Of a DNA stretch of 64,000 nucleotides, positions 1-11,330 are shown piece by piece. A program made the position numbers and the translations under genes. The stretch spans positions 124,001 to 188,000 of the forward strand of contig JAOVVO010000009.1 of NCBI GenBank assembly GCA_028564675.1, in the 5' to 3' direction. The notes under the pieces were generated by a model. That model saw only the letters and a list, made by a program, of their open reading frames with translations, made no database searches and was not told the origin of the DNA. This DNA is from Onchocerca lupi (taxonomy: Eukaryota > Nematoda > Chromadorea > Rhabditida > Onchocercidae). How positions within the stretch are numbered: the stretch's first letter is position 1; every line of letters begins with the position of its first letter.

Positions 1-8
1 GTTTTATG

Positions 9-78
9 CGCTCAGTAGAACTTCCGATGCTTTTTCCATTTGATTCAAATGGAAATAGCATCGGAATCTTATTGAGCG
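9..78. ncRNA. Candidate pre-microRNA-like hairpin
   Basis: The 70 bases form one long stem. CGCTCA at the left pairs with TGAGCG at the right, then TTCCGATGCT with AGCATCGGAA, then TTCCATTTG with CAAATGG AA around a loop of only three bases. Most positions pair. The AT-rich surroundings make a stem with this much GC unlikely by chance. It could be a microRNA precursor, a small palindromic element, or the end of an inverted-repeat transposon cut by the window edge. The very short loop argues somewhat against a typical microRNA. Confidence 0.3.
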
Positions 79-222
79 ACAACCTGACTTTTTTTAAACT
101 AAATATTTGAAATTTTTGCAAGCAAGTATTTTTCAATTTCTAGTTGAAATTATTTTGATATTTTGACTATTTTTGAAAATTTCATTGTACTGAATTTACA
201 TATTTAATCGACTAGTAGTATC

Positions 223-1442
223 ATGAGCCTCTTGAAAGAAGATAATCAGCGTCATGTCGTCCTAAATAAACTGTTTTCCCAGTTTGAAAATTATTGAATG
301 AAGTAAGAGATTTTATTTAATGGTATTGTCATTTTATAGGATATGGAACGAATCAGAATATCTGAAGTGGTCACGGCTTATAGAACAGATTCCGAACTTA
401 GCAACGATGAAAGGATTTCAATGCAAGGTGATAACGTGGTAAATATTTGTTCATATTATTTTGATTTCAGAAATTGTTAGGAGCCTTTGCCATTTAGAGG
501 AGCTTCAAAAAAATTAATTTTAGATCTATGGAAAATATAAAGATCAAAAATTTGAAGCAAATGGTTTGCTGAAATGCTCAAAATCAGTACCTGAATTTAT
601 TGCCGTCGATGAATTTCCCACTGCCAAGGTGTTTTATTACGCGAAAGTATTTTAATGTCGTAGACACTAGTTCGAAATTTATCAACTAATGAGTCAAGTA
701 GTTTCTTTCTAAATTTTTAAATTAATCATCGTCTCAAAAATCTAAAAATATGATGCACAGATTTCTGTGAAATTTTTCAAAAAGTCGTTTTCATGCATGT
801 TATTAGTATTTGCTGATTTATTCATCTCAATTTTCGTTTGGAATCCACTTGAAACTAAAGTTTAAATTATTAAAAAAATTTTAGGAAGCAAGTAGATCTA
901 TAAGCTTCGACCAACTGCACACAGTAATGGTATCGCGTCGAGATCGTTTTCGGAAGCATTTGCAAAGTATGATTGAAAGTCAATTTTATGAAAGTTTGAC
1001 AGATTGCTCATTAAATTATTCAATTTCCAGCATTCAAAAGTTGCATGCAGAGGCAGGCAAAATGTCACAAGTTTATGTATGTTGAATTTTTGCCTTTTTA
1101 GAAGAGTATGAAATTTGATATTGCTTGTTTTTTCACTTGAAGAAAAGGCAATTATTTTTATAAACATATTTTTAAATTAAAAGTTCTAGTGTGAGCCCAA
1201 TTTTAGTTTTGGCGAAACAAAAATCTGTATGAATCTCATAACGTGCTTATGTTTACTATAAGGAGTTGGTCTTCCAGATTGCTTACAATAGATTGTTTAT
1301 AAAAAATGAAGTACCATCAATGCACCAAATTACACAACGCTCTGGACCATCATTACCATTATCCATTAATATTAATTGTAAATTAAGGGAAGAATTAAAG
1401 CACGATGATCAAAATGATACTGATATTGTTTATCGTTTTTGA
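223..1442 (+). CDS. Unknown nematode protein, 5 exons, about 200 aa
   Basis: Model: exons 223-281, 340-427, 524-628, 885-1070 and 1278-1442. They add up to 603 bases and stay in phase, ending in TGA. The protein opens MSLLKEDNQRHVV, is rich in charged and aromatic residues (for example WNESEYLKWSRLIEQ), and ends DTDIVYRF. I see no signal peptide, membrane segment or family motif that I recognise, so no function is given. The donor after exon 1 is weak, and exon 340-438 is also open in a second frame, so the first two exons are the least certain part. A small intron 967-1030 is an alternative but shifts the ending. An AATAAA lies near 1577. The minus-strand frame at 898-1167 is a shadow of this gene. 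Confidence 0.5.
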
Positions 1443-1923
1443 ATGCTTCATTTTTGCAACAATGTAAAATTATAATATACTGGTCAAATTTGATCTTTGT
1501 CACAATATAGAAAGATCATTTCTTGCTCTGATTATCAACTGCTTTTTCACTGTGTTAATCTCACGTTTTGATGAAAAATAAATTCACGTACCTATTGTTT
1601 AATGATGCCTTAAACGACAGCTCACCTAAACAGTTTCTAAATTCCCAAACTTTGCATCTTATTTATCAATACATAGCCTTCAAATGAAAATTGGATTTAT
1701 TATGCAAAAACGGATTTTTTCATCAAGATTCACTCTATCATATTTTGTTCCAAAAAACCGGAATAAAAATGATAGTGATGTTGCTTTGCTCCCCGATCGC
1801 TTACATTTCTTCATTCCGTTTTTAATTTGAGAAAGTAAATTAACAATTTTGATGATCACGATGAATGTTGTCTAGTAATTGTTAGGAAAATGAAGTAATT
1901 TGTAGGACAATTTGCTTGGAACA

Positions 1924-1962
1924 TGGAAACCAAAAATTACAGTATAGGAATTGAAGGAAAAG
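1924..1962 (+). other. Possible upstream first exon (METKNYSIGIEGK)
   Basis: An ATG follows an acceptor-like TTTGTAG by about 17 bases, and 13 codons later there is a strong donor (GGAAAA then GTAAGT). It could be a first exon of the next gene, but its phase does not fit the exon starting at 2179. It may be chance. Between 1443 and 1923 I see nothing convincing except a possible poly(A) signal. Confidence 0.25.
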
Positions 1963-2178
1963 TAAGTGAGGTTTGGCGAAGGCAGTATACGATCAAAAAT
2001 CAACAATTCTTGTTTACAAACATCTGCTAAGCACTTTCAATAAGAATATGATTTTTTTAAAGAATAAAGGCATTATTTCCGAAAAAGTGCGCTTCCTCCT
2101 ATTTTATTATTACCTGCTATCTGCAACATATTCAAAACTGAGAGCAGTTGATTGAACATTAGAAATACCAATCATCAA

Positions 2179-3339
2179 ATGGATCAAAGTATGGCAATAA
2201 ATCGTGAATTTTGCAGCCAGTATTACAACAATAATGCACCATTTCAATCATTGATTGTGGCTGATAAGTGTCCTCTCTTTCCCGCTTTTGTTTTCCTGAA
2301 GTTAATGTCTCTAATTCATTTCATGGGAAAAATGGCCGGTTTTCTTTGCGAATATTTATTGCCTATGCCACACGAGAAAAGACTTCTTCTCTGGACAAAA
2401 GTTTTCCTCCAGATTCAAAGACAACTTTATAATTCTAACATTTTTTAGGAAATGAAATAACTTAATCCCGAAAAAAGAAAAAATATGACACCTTGTGAAG
2501 GTGGCGATAGTTTTTTCTTAATCACACAGATTAACTGCCAAGCAGTGATGAACGATTCACCGCCGGTTGGGCATAATTTCACAATTTCATCCTTTTCACT
2601 AGCTCCTTATTAAAGTATATGTAATACATATTGATAGATGATAAATTGTTAAAATTCCAAAGCACTTTTTTTCATTATCTGCAACTGATTAATATCAAAA
2701 ATGAAAATCACATTGCAGTTACTATCCATCAGAAGAAAATTTATCTTCTTTAAATCTTTCTGACGGAGATCTCAATAAGATAATTTTGGTAAGGGACTAA
2801 ATCTGATCTACACTATTTCCCATTCAAATATTCAATTTTTTTAATTTAATTAAAAATTTTACTCGTTTAGGAATTTTTCTTTATTGATCTAGTACATATA
2901 GAACATAGTATCTAGAAGTGCTGGAATTTGGTATAGAAATTGACAATTACTTCAATTTTGGCAGTTATTTCAATTTTTAGGCTAAATTTCTGTACTTTTT
3001 AGATGCTAGATTTACATTATATTAACATTATTAATGAATGGAAGAGAAATAATTTTAATGTACGGAAACTTTAAAAATTAAAACTTTTTTTAATTTAAAA
3101 AATTTTCCTTTTCACAAATTTCCACATGCGTTAGTCGATCTTCTTCACTCATCCTGTCTACATATAAGAATATTAATCGCGTTTTTATCCTGTTTTTTAA
3201 CAAGGTGTTCAACAAATAAGCATTGATTAGTCAAATATCGCATTCCTTACTGAATCTACATTTCTAGATTCTGAATCGTTCTACCATCACTTGTACGGCT
3301 CTAAAAAACAGAAGGCCCTCTTCATTTTGTCAATATTGA
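2179..3339 (+). CDS. Unknown nematode protein, 3 exons, about 87 aa
   Basis: Exons 2179-2300, 2719-2788 and 3268-3339 total 264 bases and keep phase. The start ATG (MDQSMAINREFC) lies 16 bases after an ATTAG acceptor, as expected for spliced-leader addition. Exon 2 begins after TTGCAG and ends at TTG/GTAAGG. Exon 3 begins after TTTCTAG and ends PSSFCQY then TGA. The middle of the protein is Asn/Tyr-rich, followed by an acidic Ser/Leu stretch. No family is recognised. The long open frame in 2152-2448 reads through the first donor and would encode an unrelated hydrophobic tail, so that version is less likely. Confidence 0.45.
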
Positions 3340-3691
3340 TAGACTTTATAGAATAGATTTGGTTTGTTTTGTAATCTTTGGTTCATATTATTGTAATTTG
3401 TCACAATTCCATACAGTATTATGCAAATATAGATAGTTATTTATACCGATAACTTCTGAAAGAAGTTAAAAGCAAAAAATTTTTATCAACTATGAAAGCA
3501 ATGGCTTAATGAATGGATTTTAGATTTAGACTTAATTTAGCGTTTTCTGAAGACAAACCAGTACATTTTAAAAATTAATGCTTTAGAAAATTACCTCCTA
3601 AATGGTTTTGCATTATAATTACTTTGGTGAGAATCAGCCAATATTTAATGGAAAATGATGTAATTTGAGATCCCAAGCCGAGCACTGAAAA

Positions 3692-3713
3692 GTTTTTTTT
3701 TTTTTTTTTTTTT
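3692..3713 (+). repeat. Poly(T) tract
   Basis: A run of about 22 T residues just outside the retrotransposon remnant. The stretch 3340-3760 otherwise holds no gene that I can see. Confidence 0.8.
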
Positions 3714-3759
3714 TATTCTTGGCAGACAGGCAGTACCAAAAAATTGTTATTAGAAAAAG

Positions 3760-4120
3760 TCAAAACGGTGAGCATTATAAATTCGATTACTTTTATAAAA
3801 TCCGTTCAAGGTTCTAATGGTGACTCTTATCATCCTTGAAAATTTGCTGAATCGACTTGCCTCTATAAATATAATCCATGTTTTCGCGAGATTTTTTTCG
3901 GTAATTGACGGAATTACTTTTTTCCTTCTTCATCTTTTAATTTTTCTTCGTATAAACTTTCTTCGCATTCGTCATGAATATTATATTTCCACTGAGACCG
4001 TTTCAATTCTTCATCCTTTAGCCATTTGAGATCTGTTCACCAAGGTTGGAAATTCGCTAATTGATCAGATGAAATTTTCTTTGTAGCTATATTCGCAGGA
4101 TTACATTCACTCGGGTATAT
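3760..4120 (-). pseudogene. Distal pol remnant (pre-integrase linker)
   Basis: Minus-strand fragments in mixed frames resemble the linker between RNase H and integrase in BEL/Pao elements, with SQWKYNIHDECE and EASRFSKFSRMIRV. Similarity fades near 3760, where the copy seems to be truncated. Confidence 0.55.
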
Positions 4121-4361
4121 CGAAATGAGAATTGAGACGTTCGTATCTCTTCAACTCGATTTTGTACAAATCTTGGTAAGAGAGGTGACTGTTTTTGCAT
4201 CCAATGCAATGCGCATCGCGAGTCTGACAATAAAGTTACTTTCGCATTCTCAAAAGTCTAACTGTTTATTGTCGAATTGGGTTACTCTTACTCCGTTTAA
4301 TATTGCTAACAATTCTGATTTCGGTATTGTCATGCCTTCAATTCTCGTGACTTGGCGAAGA

Positions 4362-5065
4362 TCAAAGATATTTTTGTGCCCTAGTGTGCATATACTGCAG
4401 CAGCATACACGCTGATAAAGCATCCGTAACTAAATGGCAATTTAATTGTTGTGATAGATCGATTGCTATACATTGAATTTTCTTCATTTGGATTGGCCAT
4501 GAATTAATGAGTGATTTCCAAGTTTGAACTTCTTCTTCTTCTAGCGCTTGTTCCCAAGAGGCATTCTTTTTCCAAAGAGTTTGGAGGAATAATTTGAGTG
4601 ATACCATCGTTGGTACTAAGTATTCTAATGGGTCAAATTGAGGAACAATAAATTGCAATATTTTCCTTTTCGTTGGTTCCTGGTTACTCCGTCGTTTCAA
4701 AATTGTTTCAGTAGAATCGTTGTGTGGATTCCAATTGATACCAAGAATTTTCTTCGTTTGATTTGCTTCGGTAAGATCCTGTTTTGGTATTTGCGCATTG
4801 AATTTCCTATTGTGCGAAAAAAATTCTCTTATATTCATGGAAGCATCCTTGAAAATTGATTTCATCTCCTCATAGATTTGTAACGGGTTTTCTGTTCGTT
4901 TGATTGCTAATATAATGTTGTCGACATGTAGGTTTTTCCTGATTTCTTGGGCAATTTCTGATTCCATGATTTTCGAGATGGTGATTGAGAGTTGCAGACA
5001 GTAAAAAAGGTGATAATATTATTCCAAAGGGAACTCTTTAGAATCGATAATATACTAGGTTTTCT
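4362..5065 (-). pseudogene. Reverse transcriptase remnant of BEL/Pao element
   Basis: A 201-codon frame at 4362-4967 covers the end of the RT palm and the connection. The catalytic loop, normally YVDN or YVDD, reads HVDN here, so the conserved Tyr is lost. The preceding block (RVPFGIILSPFLLSATLN, about 4985-5050) is in another frame, so a frameshift separates the palm motifs. Downstream blocks such as LVPTMVSLKLFLQTLWKKN are still easy to recognise. Confidence 0.75.
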
Positions 5066-5530
5066 TCTGCAATTGGTTTTAATTAAAGAAATCTCGTGCA
5101 GTTCCTTTCTGTCGGAAGTAATTCCAATTGTAAAAAAGCCTTTTTTGTATCGACTATTATAATATTGTCCATTGTGCGGAAACGAATATTCCTGCTAAAT
5201 CAGGGAGTGTAGTAGATTGTCAGTACAAAACGTCATTGAGACTTTCCGGGCCTTTGAGATGAGCTGAAGCGTCGTAAACGATTTTAAATTTTGTAGTCGA
5301 TTTATCACTTCATGATGTGGTAAATAATGAATTACTCCTACCTGTTTTAATTTGTCGTCTACCTGATTTTCAATTGTTTGATCGTATATTGAAAATAGAC
5401 GTTCATCATCCTGAAGTCAATGATTACAATCGCCCGAAACGTTATCATTTAGTTTGAAATCTTTTTTTTTTCTAAGGCCATGATACCTGATATCGTCCAT
5501 TTGTTTTCGCAATAGTTTCTTTGAATCATT

Positions 5531-6366
5531 CTAAAGCTTTTTCATCGTCATCACTATCAGGCTTTTCTTGTATTCCTCTTTTAATTTCCAAAATCGATCG
5601 TTATCTGGAATGATTTTATTGAAGAATACTGTAATTGGCATAACCGATATATTTGGTGATGTCACACTTTGCATAATATCATGATGAGTTATTTTTTTGG
5701 AATTACTTGCCTCCTTTATATATCCGGTATTGGTCAATATTGGACCAACCTTGGTCTTTATTAGGGTAATCCTGACTTTGTTTTTCGACTCTTCTTGAAT
5801 TGTATGCATTCGGAAAGATAGTTAGCTCCGATAAGTATATCGAGGCATTTCTTCCGTTTTAATTCGCCATCTAATCGAATTTGGTTCAGAATGGTTGATC
5901 CCTCATGTTGTCGAATGAAACGACTAGTAATGGATTGTTTCAAATATTCTAAAACATTGACTATGGGTGGTATAATTCTTAAGTCTGTAGTTTTTGTTCC
6001 GATTGCTGTTGTATAGCTGGGCTAGGATGACAACTGTTCATTACTGAAAGTAGAGATTTTATCATTGAATGTTCACCTTCTTCTAGGTTTAATCGCTGTG
6101 CTAATTTTTCTCGAAATGAAAGATAATTCTTAACCTGTATCAAACAATGCTATAGCATCTTCTTGGATCTTATGCATGGTTGGTTTGACGATTTTAATTT
6201 CCTTACATAAAAAGAAGACTTCATAATCTCCATCTTTTCTTTTTTCTCCATATCGCGTATTTCCATCTGGCGTAGTAACGTTTACAGCGTTATTTCCTTC
6301 CTTGTCTGGTGTTCGTTGTCCTTGTACTTGCTTTGACATAGCGTTGTGTTGTGATGATCTTAACAA
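5531..6366 (-). pseudogene. Aspartic protease remnant of BEL/Pao element
   Basis: The segment has the active-site triad in the context AIALFDTG at about 6130-6150, followed in other frames by a DILIGANYLSECIQ-type block near 5830-5870 that is usual a little downstream of the protease in Pao polyproteins. The reading frame breaks after the DTG motif, so no active enzyme can be made. Confidence 0.65.
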
Positions 6367-7769
6367 AAGAAACGAATTCGTTTTCTATTTCTACAATTAT
6401 TTGTGGTATGTCCACTTTCGAACCAATTGTGGCAAGCATTCAATTTTCTCAAATGTTTTATTCCTTGTTTCAGAGTGGAATAAATATAGCACTCATTATC
6501 CCAATGATCCTTATTACAAAAGGCGCCAGGTCTTCTTATTTTAGTTTCTTTTGGTTTTCTGTTTTCTTCAAATTTCATTGACACATTTGTTATTAAAGCT
6601 GAAGTTTCGTTAGGGTGTGTCGTAAATATGACTTTGACTTGCCTGTGAAAGTTCTTGCTCTTTTATATTCAAATACTGACTTCTCGTCACTTCGTCATTT
6701 ATTAATACGAGTTTCTCGAGAAAGTATTTAACTTTTTCACTGATTATAGCTCTTGTTCCTTTTGTTTATAAACTTTATCCAGTATCCAAGATGGCAATCT
6801 GCTTTCTTTTATTATTTCAATACTAGACTGTTTCAAATTTTCTCCCACATTTTCCAGCTATCGAAGTATTCTTTGGATAACTTCGAAGTCACTCTCAATT
6901 CTCGATCACTCCTCTTGATGCAGTGCAATTCTTTATAAAATAATCTTTTAATCTATGTAATTGTTCAAGATTGTAAAAATTTCTGAATGAGAATCTTCCT
7001 TATGACATAATAGTTTCCTGGGGTTATATCGTATCCCCTTACTGTTTGTGAGGTATCTTCTTTGAGACATGCCATCAAACAGTTTAATTTTTGAATATTT
7101 GCAATATTTTGAAGATGTATTGTTGCCTCAAAACTACCTCCACTGATTGGAGTTGTCGCTAAATGTGGAAAATGGCAGCTGCGATAAATTCACAGTTGAG
7201 TGGTTTGCCGTTTGGGCTAACATTCTTTGCTGATTTAATTCTTTCTTCTGTTATCTTTTTCTAGACGGTGGAGTACTAGCTCTGTGTCATTTTGGTACAT
7301 TTTAAAAATTATGATTGTTTCTTTGCTTTCACTCATTAAATTCAAAATATCTATTTCTCGACGACCATTTGAGCGTGTTTTTCTTCCTCTTTCTTTTTTG
7401 CAGGGGTCGAGATCTGTTGAATATATTGTCGCTATTCTGCATTGGCAATTTCAAGCATACCAATGTGTAGTTCGAGATGCATTATTTTTTCGACGATTCT
7501 CTTCCTGGCATCGTATTGTTAATGGATTTCCTCTCTGGTCAGCATTTGATCTAATTGTGTTAGATCCATTTTTCTGACTTCGAGAACTTTTCTATCTTTA
7601 CTATTGCAGGCTGTGCGCTTTTAATTATTGTAGCGGACATTCCGGCTCGTGGCACCATAAAATTTTGTTGTGGAAGGCTTGCTTTTCTGTTAAATTGTGG
7701 ATGGGACAGATTTGTGTTAATTTCTTTATTCTTAATAGCAGTAATCGAATAACAAATAATTGGTAACAC
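6360..7769 (-). pseudogene. Gag-like remnant of BEL/Pao element
   Basis: The right part (7560-7769 and on to about 7280, in several frames) resembles the N-terminal coiled region of nematode Pao Gag. At 6360-6584 a nucleic-acid-binding end remains, with a GHTTNNC-type knuckle (CHNWFESGHTTNNC) and a second FCNKDHWDNEC knuckle. The first knuckle has Trp where the second Cys is expected, which fits decay. Several in-frame stops and shifts lie between the pieces. Confidence 0.7.
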
Positions 7770-7775
7770 AGTAGA

Positions 7776-9580
7776 AATCAGGCGTATAGTGAAGGAAATT
7801 GGGTGATGTGGATTGGGAATTTAGAGAGCAATGTCTATTGAGAACTTGGAGAGGAGTGACGTAGCCTAAGTTCTTCCAGTTAGAGTGAATCCAACACGAC
7901 TGAAAAGAGAAGTCTTTTGGAATTTTATAGGATTACTTGAACTGTTAAAAATTGAGTATATTGATATATAATACGATTGATAATAAGATAATTGTAAGAA
8001 AGGAACAGTTTTTACAAAACGAAAAATGTTGTGAATACAGTTTAATTGGATAAAGAAGATGGAACGGATGTGTAAGCACAAGATTAATCATTTAATTAAA
8101 ATTATTTTAGCTAAGACCGGAAACGTTTAGATGAAAGTTGTAGATTAGCATGGGAATTAGTACACATTGAAAAGTAATTTTATGGATAATGATTCATTAG
8201 AAAATTTAACAAATTTTTAACTATTTGATTATATAATTTTCTGTAAAAATTATTTTTAGTTGGGAATTAATTTCAGTTTTCCCGACATTATTTTCCTTCA
8301 CTTAAAATATAAAAATTCTCAGAAATCTATTTCGAATATTCACTAATATGATACGTTCTAATCGTTTAAATTTCAGTTCACCATTACAACAAATAAACTT
8401 TTTCGATTTATTAGTCAAATAATGTTTTGTTAGCAGGAAAAAATATATAATAAAGTTGGAACTCTACCAAAATAATCGCTTATATGTTGTCAAATAAAGA
8501 TATAATGTGAGATTCACATTTCAAAATATATCATTCTTCTTCAAACAATGGTTGACAGAGCTGATAATCACTTCAGAGTTAATAATTTGATGCATACAGT
8601 ATGTCATTTTCTTATGATATTTTGTTCTCCAATTTTCTTAAAAAAGATGCAATTTTAAGTGAATTGTCGAGTGTAATCTGAAATTTTTAATTTTTTAATC
8701 CTTAAATTCTAGAGGAAATCTGTTTTAGTAAAGCAGCAACATGCTACTGATTTCACTATGATGTGAAAGTGATACTCCATACTTCACATTTTCAATATAA
8801 CAAATAGTTAACATCAATTCACTAATGTCTTGAACCATCCTAACCATGAATTAGGCAAATGATGTTGTGTATTAGGCTCACTTCCAAATCATAATAAAAT
8901 CAGTGGCATGTCCTTCTTTTATCAAAACATAGTTTCCTTGGAACTTGTTTTAAATTTGATAGCATATAAAGGGATGAAAAAATTGAAAATTTCTGATTGT
9001 ATTTGCTGTTATCTTTCAGTAACAAAAATGTTTTGTTTTCAAATCGAATTTGTTTCAGGTGTCTGTACATTTATATTAAAGCAAATGAAATTTTAAATCT
9101 AAATAGGATGGGATGAAAATTTGCTGATCTTATCTTGCTTCATAAAGGTTATTTAAATAAAAGAAAGTATGGTGCTAACTTAGCATCATCCGACCTTTAG
9201 AAAAAATACAGATAATTAAGTAAAGTATTGCAAATGATGAGAAACTTTCCCGATGACTGAACTCAAAACAGTGTTACAATTTTCCTTCTCAAATTGAACG
9301 GATGAAATGGCCTGCCTTGAACATCTTTAATCTAACCTCTATGAAATTTTCTACCACAAAAAGAATTTCAGTTGAACAGAATTCTTGCTATCACTGAAAT
9401 GAGCTTTTGAAATGCTAATTTTCTTCATAATTTCACTGAATAACTAAGCCAGTTTTTAATCATTTGTTTCATTTTTCTTCAAAACAGAGTTCCTGACAGT
9501 GGTAAAAACTTTTTTTTTAAAAAGTCTGAATAATGAAAGTGCGTATGATCAACAATGACTGCATGAACTTTCAAATTTAA
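7776..9580. other. No gene recognised
   Basis: AT-rich sequence with short frames only (for example 62 codons at 8908-9096, plus strand, with no splice context and no motif). I see no exon chain with consistent phase. Confidence 0.5.
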
Positions 9581-9599
9581 ATGTCTCTATAGCATCAAT

Positions 9600-9735
9600 A
9601 ACGTTTCATTTGAGAAATTTTTCCATTTTAATAACTGATGAGGATTATCCTCAAACTGTAATCTTCTAGTGCTGCTTAAGTTTCATTAGCTTCACTTTAA
9701 TGTTTTACGGATGCATAGAATTCCAACTTCATCGC
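9600..9735 (+). repeat. Local dispersed repeat, copy 1
   Basis: This stretch shares a core (CCATTTTAATAACTGATGAGG) and flanking blocks (GTTTCATT...GAGAA, TTTAATGTTTTA..GGAT) with 10345-10460. The two copies sit on either side of the last exon of the glycoprotein-hormone gene in the same orientation. They could be an old duplication or two copies of a small non-autonomous element. Confidence 0.6.
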
Positions 9736-9983
9736 TTCACATTATGAGACTTATTAAGCTGAAATGTTAAATGGCAACTTTAAAATACTGGTTAAGCTGG
9801 GATCATAGATCATGAATAATTGAATAAATTTACAGATTTGGTTTCTTTTCCAAATTTTCAATTCCTTTTCAATTTCACGAGAAACTTAATTCTGGAGGCA
9901 AAATAGCTGTAATAGGGAATCCAACAAACTAATAAAAAGGAACTGTATTAAATCAATCTTCCATTCCTTCTGCTTACAGGTCT

Positions 9984-11007
9984 TCAAGCACAATCGAAAC
10001 ATCTGCATTCAGTTGCGCTGGGAATTCTCATGATTCGATCACCACCTTCACATGCTACCTTCGCTTTTACCTGAAGCAGTATTTGATCATTTTCTTATAT
10101 GTTCAAGCATTCATAAAATACTATCCAGACATCCCAAAAAAGCATTTGAAGATATCATTTTATATTAATAGAAGCTAGACCTTGAAAAGTTGTAATCTTT
10201 TCAGTTGATAAGATATACAATTTTGCAAAAAGTACGAATGAATTCAGTTTGGTTATATCATAACAACATTGAGATCATCGAGCTCATACATTAGTATGAT
10301 AATTGTAATATAAGATCTATTTATCTAAGTCATAGCTTATAACATCTAAAATGTTTCATTGAGAAGATTTTTCCATATTTTCCCATTTTAATAACTGATG
10401 AGGAATATGCTCATTTTCACTAATTTCATTTTAATGTTTTAAGTGGATACATAATGTTCCAACTTAATAAAGAGAAAATATTTCAAATAGAAGATAAATA
10501 AAGAGAAGATGAGTATTATCTGAATTTCATATTTGAAATTTGTTCTATTAAAAGCTGCCATGTTAACAAAAATGAAAAATCATTTAAAAACTATTGGAAG
10601 CATTTCCGAATTATTTTATCACTAATCATTTATTCAGTAATTGACATTCTTTGAACTTATGACCTTTTTCTTTATATAAAAATTAGCGTTTGGTTAAATA
10701 ACGAATGAAATAAATATTACATATGCAGCTTAAATTTAGTCATGAAGAGTGATATCTTTCCAAGTACTTTTTAATCTACAGTCTAGTCCGAGATAGTCTT
10801 TGCTTGATTAAGCATTGTGAAATAGTCACTTTCAAATATATGCCAAACAAACCCATTCATTATCGACCATCCTGCAACATCTTCCATGTACTGTAATTGA
10901 ATTTTCTTCCGGATTAACGAATGAAAAAGACATGCAATAACCCGAGCACATATTCACATTCACCGCAACTAGATCACATCCTGGTTCATCGATAACGTAT
11001 TGTGTAC
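9984..11007 (-). CDS. flr-2: Glycoprotein hormone alpha-like (GPA2/FLR-2) secreted protein, C-terminal exons
   Basis: Two in-phase exons, 10853-11007 and 9984-10070 (stop TGA), encode a cystine-knot domain with the alpha-subunit signature. It has PGCDLVAVNVN, then MCSGYC (C-x-G-x-C), then RCC, thirteen residues, C, fourteen residues, and CRCFDC (C-x-C-x-x-C). These spacings match thyrostimulin alpha (GPA2) closely, and nematodes have one such gene, flr-2/gpla-1. The product should be a small secreted signalling protein acting outside the cell, in C. elegans in the control of defecation rhythm and growth. Exon 10853 begins mid-codon after TTTAG, so the signal-peptide exon lies to the right. 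A candidate is near 11331-11470, but its phase does not join directly. No long open frame marks this gene, so it is easily missed. Confidence 0.8.
10345..10460 (+). repeat. Local dispersed repeat, copy 2
   Basis: Second copy of the repeat at 9600-9735, in the same orientation. It lies in the intron between the last two exons of the glycoprotein-hormone gene and is more diverged at its right end. Confidence 0.6.
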
Positions 11008-11330
11008 CTAAAGATTTGAAAAATCAAATCCGAATTTGATATTGGCTCCATTGTTAAAATAAATTTTTTTTTATTTTGGTTCGCGGGATAGAGGAAAGAA
11101 ACAAAATGTTACTTGAACTGCAAAGGTTATCGACTTTATTTATTGTAAAAACTCAACAAGTATGACTTTACTTCACTTACTGATTTTACTCACTGTTACA
11201 TTAATGTAAAAAATTACTGACGAGGAGAACTTTTGTAATAGATAAAAGTTGAGCACCTGAATACTTCACTGCTAGCATCCTTATTGACAATATTTATTGT
11301 AAAAAAAATGATTTCTACATTTTTCTTTTT

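Larger units (their letters stand above)
3760..7775 (-). mobile_element. Decayed BEL/Pao LTR retrotransposon
   Basis: Read on the minus strand, the segment runs in the order Gag zinc knuckles, aspartic protease, reverse transcriptase and the linker that precedes integrase in BEL/Pao elements. Matches to the family include the LFDTG protease motif, a VPFGIILSPFLLSAT-type block before the catalytic RT loop, KILGINWNPHND, FDPLEYLVPTMVSLKLFLQ, and an SRFSKFSRMIRV-like block near 3820. Frames shift and stops interrupt it several times, and I find no integrase and no convincing paired LTRs. It is therefore a dead copy. Plus-strand frames in this interval are shadows. Confidence 0.85.

Noticed and set aside
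7284..7577. 97-codon plus-strand frame
   Set aside because: Antisense shadow of the BEL/Pao Gag region.
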